Shown here one piece after another: positions 56,657-64,000 of a stretch of 64,000 nt of DNA. Made by a program: the position numbers and the translations under genes. The stretch spans positions 1 to 64,000 of the forward strand of contig JAVTVY010020558.1 of the NCBI GenBank assembly GCA_036873755.1, given 5' to 3'. The stretch's first letter is position 1; each line of letters begins with the position of its first letter. The stretch is from Hanleya hanleyi (lineage: Eukaryota; Mollusca; Polyplacophora; Lepidopleurida; Hanleyidae). Below the pieces are notes generated by a model, which searched no databases, was not told the DNA's origin, and saw only the letters and a program-made list of their open reading frames with translations.

Positions 56657-57290
56657 TTAGATCTACGAACAGGTAGCCTTACGGACGACTTGTCGCTCCT
56701 TGAAACGCCTGCATAAAATGGTCGATTTTTTCAGGATAAATTCGACTACCGAACACACGGATTTGTGCTCTGTCGATGGGGTTGGAGAACAACACAAAGT
56801 ATTGGCAGTTCAAGGTAATATCTCTGGACGCCTTCCCTTGAGGGAAGAGATTCTGAGTCAAATAGATGACGGACAGATTGCGATAATGGGACCCTTTGAT
56901 GAATAGGTCGACGATTTTCGAATTGTCCTTGGCCGTACTCATCAGGTCATCGAGCACTACTACGTTGGTCTGCTCGGAATCGAAGTAATACGGTTCGTTT
57001 ATGTCGTGAGGAATTCCTGGGACGAAACTCACATTCTGTAATCGCGTAGTTTCGTACGCTTACTGCCATTGGCTGTAACATCATACAAAGTGTGTCGGAG
57101 CTGGGGTTGCCACACCTTGCTCTAAGTACTTCATCACCCAGGACGTCTTTCCACACCCCGTAAGGCCGCTCACCGTCATCGTATAGGGATGTTCTACTCT
57201 ATTTGATGGACCTATAGCGGGATTCGGTGGTGTCTCTTGTCTATGCATTAGACGCATATGTCTGAGCATATTGAGAGTATCTTCTGGCAG
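56657..57290 (-). pseudogene. A32/FtsK-type packaging ATPase with N-terminal C2H2 finger, broken
   Basis: Minus strand. An N-terminal His-pair remnant of a C2H2 finger (LRHMRLMH) is followed by TMTVSGLTGCGKTSWVMKY, a Walker A motif. A stop or shift near 57,080 separates CYSQWQ-like sequence. The next open block (57,032-56,679) has GIPHDINEP, Walker B with VVVLDDLM, FIKGSHYRNLSVIYLTQNLF, and NPIDRAQIRVFGSR. This order is typical of the genome-packaging ATPases of Polinton/adintovirus-like elements. A nonsense change follows SRP, and the 509-bp repeat cuts the C-terminus. At least three lesions, so it is inactive. Confidence 0.75.
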
Positions 57291-57364
57291 AACAGATATG
57301 TACTCGAGTGGTACCCGGTCAGAGGGTGGATACAGACTGAGGCTAATGGTTTACAAACGACCTT

Positions 57365-57600
57365 ATATGACCACTCACTCACGCACTTCCTCACTCACTC
57401 AGTCACTCACTCACTCACTCACTCACTCACTCACACTTCCTCACTCACTCACTCACCATCGTTAGTGCGTCCATGCGTTAAGACGGGCGTTGGGCACGCC
57501 TCACGGGCGTTGGTCATGCCTCACTCACTCACTCACTCATTCACTCACTCACTAACTTACTCACTCACTCACTCACTCATTCACTCACGAACTCATTCTG
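57365..57600 (+). repeat. (ACTC)n microsatellite, two blocks
   Basis: CACTCACTCACT runs at 57,365-57,455 and 57,520-57,595, separated by GGGCGTTGG-type repeats. Confidence 0.9.
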
Positions 57601-57654
57601 GGAGTTCATTTGGACCATTTTGGCCCCAAAATAGCCATGATTCTCCATGGTTTA

Positions 57655-58150
57655 GGGGCTAAGTCCGTGTTCCGCTTTTTATATTTTCGGGACAAATCCT
57701 AATTTTACATACACTCACTCCCCCACCCTGCCTCTGTCGGCGATGTTAAAGAGGTCCCGGATGTAAAACCAGAGTACCCGGATGTTCACGAATGTTCCAC
57801 GGTCCCCGGATGTAACAACGCGGATGTTGAAGAGGTCCCGGATGTTGAAAAGGCCCCGGATGTTGAAGGTCAGTACAAATCATCCACGCATAGTATGGTG
57901 GATCGACCCAGGGTCCAAAGTCACGTCTTTGGGACTACTTTCTCTGTCCACAGGGGTTTTTTTCTCACGACCGCATCACCGCCAGACCGCATCACCGCGG
58001 AGGGATACATACCCCGTGACCTGCGCACTTCCGTTATTTCATCCACGCATGCGTGCGGCCGGATAACCCGCGCATGCGTGCGGCCGGATAACCCGCGCAT
58101 GCGTGCGGTGGGGCCGGGGAAAATCCAGTGAGAAACCCAGATGTTGAAGA
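57655..58150 (+). repeat. Right end modules of element 3
   Basis: One E unit (CCGTGTTCCGCTTTTTATAT), CCCGGATGTTGAAGAGG words, inner-end block GACCGCATCACCGC and three copies of GGCCGGATAACCCGCGCATG-type sequence. Confidence 0.75.
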
Positions 58151-58886
58151 GGTTTAATAATAGACAGCAGCTCCTAGTCGAATGGTGATGCTGCTCCTAC
58201 CGTCTGAGCGATGCCGGTTCATACTGAAGATAATGCATGAATTGTATTGCATATTCTCATTGCAGATCTATCAGCAATCAATTAGAATACAGTCCATTCT
58301 AACTACTCTGATTATCAAATCGTAAAATTTTAACTGAGTATGTACGCTGATAGATAAAACTGTTAAACAGGCTACAATCTAACAGTCGTACGGTACTGGT
58401 GTACTGTGGATATTGTTTACTAGTTATAGGTGACCACACCTCCCATGGTAAGATATGGACGATTTGGATTATAGATTCTATAAATCTCAAAAATATTCCT
58501 ATTACCATTCATGTTGTTCCACTAACAACTCTGCATATATCAACAACTAATTTGTCGAGTTTGAAACAGTGTGCACAACAACATATTCATATAGGTGTCA
58601 CCTTATTCCTATTAGACATATATTTCTACATCTCCGAAGTATTGTGTATTGGGCTAGGTATTCTAGTGTAACTCAACATTCTCAGTGCAGCAAGCGTGTG
58701 ATTGAACAGCTTTTCCTGATTCTGTTGTTACCTTCGTCATAAATTGATTTTATGGATATAAAAATGTAATCATTTTATACCCCATCTCCGATTTAAGCGT
58801 TCATACCTTAGGCCTGGTTCACAAGAGCCTGTTTTCATTCGGAGACTAAGTTTATGGAAATCTGTAGTGTTCATAAGGTTGCTTAC
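58151..58886. other. No feature recognised
   Basis: AT-rich, probably intron or intergenic. A plus-strand ORF at 58,399-58,671 has no supporting evidence. Confidence 0.4.
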
Positions 58887-59048
58887 ATGCACAAGCTTAT
58901 ATTATAGACGATGACCCGTACCAGATCAGGATTTAGCGGATGGTCGTAACAGTCGTCCACAAATTTGGTCTCGCTTGTCAAGGAAAACTGGCACGTGTTT
59001 TCCAGGCCTAACTGGAGACCTGCCGCAAACGGACCCGTACCATAAACA
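58887..59048 (-). CDS. Possible internal exon, extracellular-type sequence
   Basis: The minus-strand exon is framed by acceptor ...TTCTACAACCCAG and donor GTAAGC. 162 nt, phase-symmetric. Encodes about 53 residues including YGTGPFAAGLQLGLENTC, QFSLTSETKF and DDCYDHPLNPDLVRV. The start resembles the first strands of a filamin-type repeat, but the match is weak. The neighbouring exons were not found in the window. Confidence 0.35.
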
Positions 59049-60060
59049 CTGGGTTGTAGAACAAAAGTTATACATGATATATATACCAGTGTCTCACCAG
59101 ACACCCTCATCAGACATTTTATATGGTGGGGGTTTAGGCCCAACTCACACTACGAAAATTTTGTTGTATAAGAACAACGAGAGATCCTGAAGGATCTTGG
59201 CGCCCACCATTGTCCGATAATTGTAAGCCAATGACAAGAGGATCTTTTTGTCCATTGTTACCAAGACGATTGAGTTGTGATTTTGTTTACAGAATTTCGA
59301 ATCTGAGCGAAAAAAATCGAAAAAGGGACACTGGAAAACACCAAGATATAATCTTTCTAAGTTTCAGGAGTTTCAAGATTTTTAGAAACTGTACTTATGT
59401 CGGTTGTTATAGTACAAGAGAAATGAGCAAAGTTCGTCTGAAAGTCAATGTACATGTAAGGAGGATCCTTCGTCTTCGTTTTGTAGTATTTTTATTTTAT
59501 TTATTTTTTTGCACGTGTCATCATTGGGTACTGGAAGCGAAGAAAAATCTCTTTGACACGTTGGCATACTTAAGGTTTTATAATTAGGAACGAATGCTAA
59601 TTCTGTTCTGTTTACTGGACTAGTTTGAGATATCTCTTTTAAGATACCATGCTCGAAAATAGTAAGATGGTACAATACTTAATACTGAAGGGATCCGGTC
59701 CGCGCAATAATGTTGAAACTTCGATTTTGAAAGTGTCTGAATCCTGATTATTTCCCTTGGATCGAAACATGCAGTAGTTTACAGTTGTCGAGTTGTGACA
59801 TTGTGTCACAAGAGTGACGTCCCTTCATGTAGCTGACCCGCAGGCAGACGAAAGGGTGGGGCAGTTCACTTGCAACTGCATGGACTAAAGAAAACTGATT
59901 TAAAATTTGAAGAAATACATTTTAATTCCGAATTATTTGAACTCCCTGATATGGAAGGTGAAGATATGGATATTCTCTATAGTCAATATACAGAATATGC
60001 CCCACCATTTGATCCGCCGACTCTTGTGATGCAACGTCATAACTCGGGAATACCGTATTA
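59049..60060. other. Unassigned; one possible small ORF
   Basis: Plus-strand 59,870-60,061 encodes an acidic 63-residue peptide (FELPDMEGEDMDILYSQYTE) directly before the satellite. It may be the end of a gene or transposon ORF; no family recognised. The rest shows nothing. Confidence 0.3.
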
Positions 60061-61255
60061 ATTGGATTTTCGAATCGGACCAAACTAGGCCCCAAGGTGA
60101 ACCTGTGTACCAAATTTGAGAAAGATACATGCAGTAGTTCCTGAGAAATCGCGATAACAAGGTTTCATGGGGAACTCCAAGATGGCCGCCTTGTGGCCAT
60201 ATTGGATTTTCGATTCGGACCGAAAAAGGTATCTTGCAAAACTAGACCCCAAGGGGAACCTGTGTACCAAATTTGAGAAAGATCCATGCAGTACTGAGAA
60301 ATGACGATAACTAAGTTTCATGGGGAAATCCAAGATGGCTGCCTGGTGGCCATATTGGATTTTCGAATCGGACCAGAAAAGGTATCTTGCACAACTAGAC
60401 CCCAAGGGGAACCTGTGTACCAAATTTGAGAAAGATCCATGCAGTAGTTCCTGAGAAATCGCGATAAGGTTTCATGGGGAAATCCAAGATGGCTGCCTGG
60501 TGGCCATATTGGATTTTCGAATCGGACCAGAAAAGGTATCTTGCTCAACTAGACCCCATGTGGGACCTGTGTACCAAATTTGAGAAAGATCCATGCAGTA
60601 GTTCCTGAGAAAACGCGATAACAAGGTTTCATGGGGAAATCCAAGATGGCTGCCTGGTGGCCACATTGGATTTTCGAATCGGACCCGAAAAGGTTTCTTG
60701 CACAACCAGACCCCAAGGGGAACCTGTGTACCAAATTTGAGAAAGATCCATGCAGTACTTCCTGAGAAATCGCGATAACAAGGTTTCATGGGGAAATCCA
60801 AGATGGCTGCCTGGTGGCCATATTGGATTTTCGAATCGGACCAGAAAAGGGTTCCTGCACAACTAGACCCCAAGGGGAACCTGTGTACCAAATTTGAAAA
60901 AAGATCCATGCAGTAGTTCCTGAGAAATCGTGGTAACAAGGTTTCATGGGGAAATCCAAGATGGCTGCCTGGTGGCCATATTGGATTTTCGAATCGGACC
61001 AGAAATGGTTTCTTGCACAACCAGACCCCAAGGGGAGCCTGTGTGCCAAATTTGAAAAAGATCCATAAAGTAGTTCCTGAGAAATCGCGGTAACAAGGTT
61101 TCATGGGGAAATCCAAGATAGCTGCCTGGTGGCCATATTGGATTTTCGAATCGGACCAGAAAAGGTTTCTTGCACAACTGGACCCCAAGGGGAACCTGTG
61201 TACCAAATTTGAAAAAGATACATGCAGTAGTTCCTGAGAAATCGCGGTAACAAGA
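60061..61255 (+). repeat. 158-bp satellite, about 7.5 copies
   Basis: GGGGAAATCCAAGATGGCTG and CAGTAGTTCCTGAGAAATCG recur about every 153-158 bp. Followed by a GGACGGACGGAC run (61,262-61,310). Repeated minus-strand ORFs of 60-240 residues are a by-product of the array. Confidence 0.9.
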
Positions 61256-61363
61256 ATTGTTTACGGACGGACTGACGGACGAAGGGCGGACGGACGGACG
61301 ACGGACCACGGACGAAAAGTGATTTGAACAGCCCATCATCTGGTGATGGTGGGCTAAAAACAC

Positions 61364-61658
61364 AGTTCAGAACATGTTTTGTCTGCAGTGTGAGGTGCCC
61401 AGAAACACGAACATTTTGTTCAAGGGACAAGTTCGTGAAATCAAACACGTTTGATTTTCGGAACTGTTTTTGCCTCAGAAGAGATTTTGTCTTCAGTGTG
61501 TGGTGATAGCGAACTTGTGTCCGAAAATGTACCAGCAGTTATCAAATCAACTGGCAGCTGTCGGTCATGTGACGAAGCCACTCTCACGTGACACAACAAA
61601 ATGGTAGAATGTTCGTGTTTCTGGGCACCTCACATTGCAGACGAAACATGTTCTGAAC
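61364..61658. mobile_element. 295-bp MITE with 50-bp inverted repeats
   Basis: GTTCAGAACATGTTTTGTCT on the left pairs with ACGAAACATGTTCTGAAC on the right. The arms continue through GAGGTGCCCAGAAACACGAA. The interior is unique. Confidence 0.8.
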
Positions 61659-62620
61659 ATTTTTTTCTAATACAACAAAATGTTCGTAGTGTGAGTTGGG
61701 CTTATAAAGCGAGACCATTTTTTGCATGGGCCTGGATTTTCGGCTATATATATATACCGGGTATATATGAGTGTGCCCTATTTAGTTTGAGGTATATGCC
61801 TATACACTCGGTTTATACTAAATACAGGAAGTATTTTTTCTTTATTTTTTTAGAATATATTATTAAGAAACCATTAATTTGCTTGTAGCTTAGCCCTTGG
61901 CTACTAACGAAACTCAATTAGTAAAACCGAATAACAATTAAGTTCTTACAGCATCCCAGGTTTGTTGGACTAGTCCGATTTCAAGTTTTATCATAACAGA
62001 AGCAAGATGAAGTTTCCGCTTAACAGAATCACGAATGAGCGTGACTAGATACCCAGATCACTGCTCTTCATCAGTCCACTTATAAACTGATTAGAGCAAA
62101 CCAAAAATTGATTTCACTATAAATACTGGCTTTTATTAACTTTGGACAAACATACTGTTCTTATCTTCTATTGTAATGGTCACATGGTCAGAGTTTCTTA
62201 GTTGCACAGGCATGTATTTGCAACAGAAGATAATAAAGGTACATTGAAAAGACTATCTAATCCACCACGATGAACATGTGTTCAATAATACAAAGACGAC
62301 AAACTAATAACATCATCCAAAGATTGACGGGAGAAGTTTATTTGCCTTAATATATTAGATCGATCTGCTTTCGAAGAGTCGTGATAAAGCTGAACAATTG
62401 TTGAAGCCGGCGTTAAATCATTCACCCTCACGCTTTCGAAGGACCTAACACGGTTTAGCGAAGATTCCCCCTCCCCCAAAGAGACGAGGTTTAAGTGCAA
62501 ACAAAAAAATAATAATAAGAAAACATGTATTAAGCATGAAAGGTAGCTTTTCAGGCAGCTTGAAATAGGTTATCTTATCGTATGCTCTGGATACTTCTGA
62601 GGCATTTGGTCTTTGGGTTA
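61659..62620. other. AT-rich, no feature recognised
   Basis: Contains TATATATATACCGGGTATAT near 61,745 and scattered short ORFs. Nothing supported. Confidence 0.4.
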
Positions 62621-62621
62621 T

Positions 62622-63783
62622 TGAGTGAGTGAGTGAGTGAGTGAATAGAATTTAACGTCGCTTTCAACAATATTTCAGCTATATCACGACGAACCAACTA
62701 AGCACCACCTAACCCAGTTGTGTTCCTGCTATTTCAAAGAAAAAATCTTTGAAGCAGCCTGGCATCAGACACCCTTCATCCACCCTATAAAACACTGAGG
62801 ACAGCGCACAATACACAGACAGGACGCTTACATGGTGCAATAAAAACAAGTGATATTACAGTGCTAGACATCACATTATCAAGTTCCTGTTGCTTCTCAG
62901 CAAACTGCATTGAATCAACAGGAATCTGAACCCACCCAATCACCCGCCTTTGGATTATTGAATGAGAGTGCACCAAAGTGTTCGTCATGTCAGCTAGTTT
63001 GGTAGTTGTTTACCGAGGTCGGTTTTGGTTCTGAACTGACTTCATATGTTATAAGAGTGAAAGAGGTGCTGTTTTCACCTCGAAACAGACATTTCTGCAC
63101 AAACAGTCTACTTCAACATGATGTCACTCAAATAACCCGAAAGGGGGGGGGGGGGAATTGGCTTAATGTCACACTCAAGGTTGTTTCACTCATATGGTGA
63201 CAGTCAGTTTGGTTGGTGGAGGAAACCGGAGTACCCGGAGAGAACCACCGTCCGTTGATAAGTAACTGACAAACTTTCACACATTGACCCGAAGAGGCCC
63301 CACTCTGATTTGTACGGCTTTTCTACATCTACTCAACATTACCCGTATGATGTGATGCCCTGTGGGTAAATCTTTGAAGCAACATGGAGCCAGACACCGG
63401 TCATCTACCCAATAACAAACTGAGGACAGCACACACGACACAGACAGAACGCTTACACTGGTGCAATAAAGACAAGTGCAATTACAGTTCTAGACACCAA
63501 ATTATCAAGTTCATGTTGCTTATAATCAAATTGCATTGAAGCAACAGAAACCTGATATGTGGTGTCTAGAACTGTAATTGCACTTGTCTTTATTGCACCA
63601 TGTAAGCGTCGTGTCTGTGTCGTGTATTCTGTCCTCCGTTTGTTATTGGGTAGATGACAGGTGTCTGGTTCCATGTTGCTTCAAAGATTTGCTTCATTGA
63701 AGCAGCAGGAACGCAACTTGACTGATTAGTGCCTAGTTGGCTCATATCGTTGAAAGTGACGTTAAATTCCACTCACTTACTCA
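62622..63783. mobile_element. Composite inverted-repeat element bounded by GAGTGAGTGA
   Basis: Left end GTGAGTGAGTGAATAGAATT, then TAACGTCGCTTTCAACAATA. The right end is the inverted relative (TATCGTTGAAAGTGACGTTA...CACTCACTTACTCAC). Inside, 63,376-63,510 is the reverse complement of 63,555-63,690, and 62,760-62,985 is a diverged copy of the same arm. A copy of the GGAGTACCCGGAGA repeat sits at 63,141-63,290. Confidence 0.65.
63141..63290 (+). repeat. Dispersed mollusc-type repeat, copy 2
   Basis: Direct relative of 51,545-51,700, preceded by a poly-G run (63,145-63,155). Confidence 0.75.
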
Positions 63784-64000
63784 CCCCATTATGATGTGAA
63801 TGTGAAGGTACTATATACGTCACTTACCTAGAAATCAACACATCGGGTCAGCAGTCATTGCCTTCAAGCTAACGGGTAACAATCTTCCGTACGTCATATT
63901 TCATTTCGGCACTTAAACCGCACCTCATGGGTGCCAGATCCTTATTAAACCGCACCAGGTAGTTTCGGGTACATTTTCTAGCACAAAACAATGGATTACA

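Larger units (their letters stand above)
48960..58150. mobile_element. Element 3: decayed virus-like element with ATPase gene (provisional limits)
   Basis: Left: 49,040-49,180 carries the inner-end block of element 1 (GGTGATGCGGTCTAGCGGTG; CGGACAGAAAGTAGTCCCA), and 49,313-49,395 has ACCTCTTCAACATCCGG and GCGGGTTATCCGGCCGCACG. Right: 57,655-58,150 has an E-type unit, the inner-end block (GACCGCATCACCGCCAGACC) and GGCCGGATAACCCGCGCATG, all inverted with respect to the left. Between them all genes are on the minus strand: ATPase, a second gene, a small protein, and the C2H2 gene. The exact ends and target duplications are not resolved, and 49.6-52.1 kb contains no recognisable element part. Confidence 0.5.

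Noticed and set aside
57258..57662. 134-codon Ser/Thr/His/Leu-rich ORF
   Set aside because: It reads an ACTC microsatellite; period four cycles through frames rich in Thr, His, Ser and Leu without stops.
60085..61448. Minus-strand ORFs up to 244 codons with repeated FPLGSSCARNLFWSDSK blocks
   Set aside because: By-product of the 158-bp satellite, whose units shift frame between copies; no start, domain or promoter.

Overview
This is eukaryotic, repeat-saturated DNA from a marine invertebrate, most likely a mollusc. The window has split genes with splice sites, TATA boxes and AATAAA signals. It also holds minisatellites, fold-back elements, Penelope-type retroelements, and a GTGAGTGAGTGA-flanked repeat of a kind I associate with gastropod and bivalve genomes. 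No operon, ribosome binding site or CRISPR array is present. Almost all coding capacity belongs to mobile or virus-like elements, most of it broken.

Layout. 1-1.65 kb: a minisatellite that switches strand. 2.08-6.12 kb: a small inverted-repeat element (element 2) with an intact TATA-driven C2H2 zinc-finger gene. 6.3-9.5 kb: MITE-type and fold-back repeats. 10.8-11.7 kb and 19.8-21.0 kb: the two halves of one DUF3504 (Crypton-type recombinase-like) gene, in opposite orientation. The gene had been hit by a hAT-like transposon, which was itself hit by a giant element. 12.9-14.4 kb: a fold-back element made of inverted simple repeats, with 8-bp target duplications. 14.5-18.5 kb: a three-exon gene on the minus strand for a secreted cysteine-rich peptide (CSalpha/beta, defensin-like pattern); it is not visible as one ORF.

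21.03-44.78 kb: a 23.7-kb giant element (element 1) built as a mirror image. Each arm runs inward from a terminal tandem array of roughly 190-bp units (about 9 units left, about 24 right), through a conserved inner end and modules here called E, D, C, B and A, to a shared polyadenylation module. Next come cassettes pairing a three-finger C2H2 protein with a protein resembling the N-terminal region of Polinton/adintovirus DNA polymerases. Two cassettes point left and two point right, head to head around 34.5 kb. Two Penelope-like elements and a three-copy 509-bp tandem repeat have inserted into it.

44.9-49 kb: a 38-bp minisatellite, an inverted pair of tRNA-like repeats and mostly anonymous DNA. 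48.96-58.15 kb: a third, related element (element 3) using the same end modules. It carries minus-strand remnants of a zinc-finger-fused A32/FtsK-type packaging ATPase, two small proteins and a second copy of the element-2 zinc-finger gene. These are broken by a 509-bp-repeat insertion, a Penelope fragment and a piggyBac-type MITE. 58.2-64 kb: a possible host exon, a 158-bp satellite and two inverted-repeat elements.

Together, elements 1-3 look like one family of Polinton/virus-derived selfish DNA that keeps ends, promoters, polyadenylation modules and zinc-finger proteins but has lost or broken its replication and packaging genes. No integrase, catalytic polymerase domain, protease or capsid gene was recognised. 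Copy relationships were judged by eye from the sequence; family names come from recalled motifs, not from a database search.
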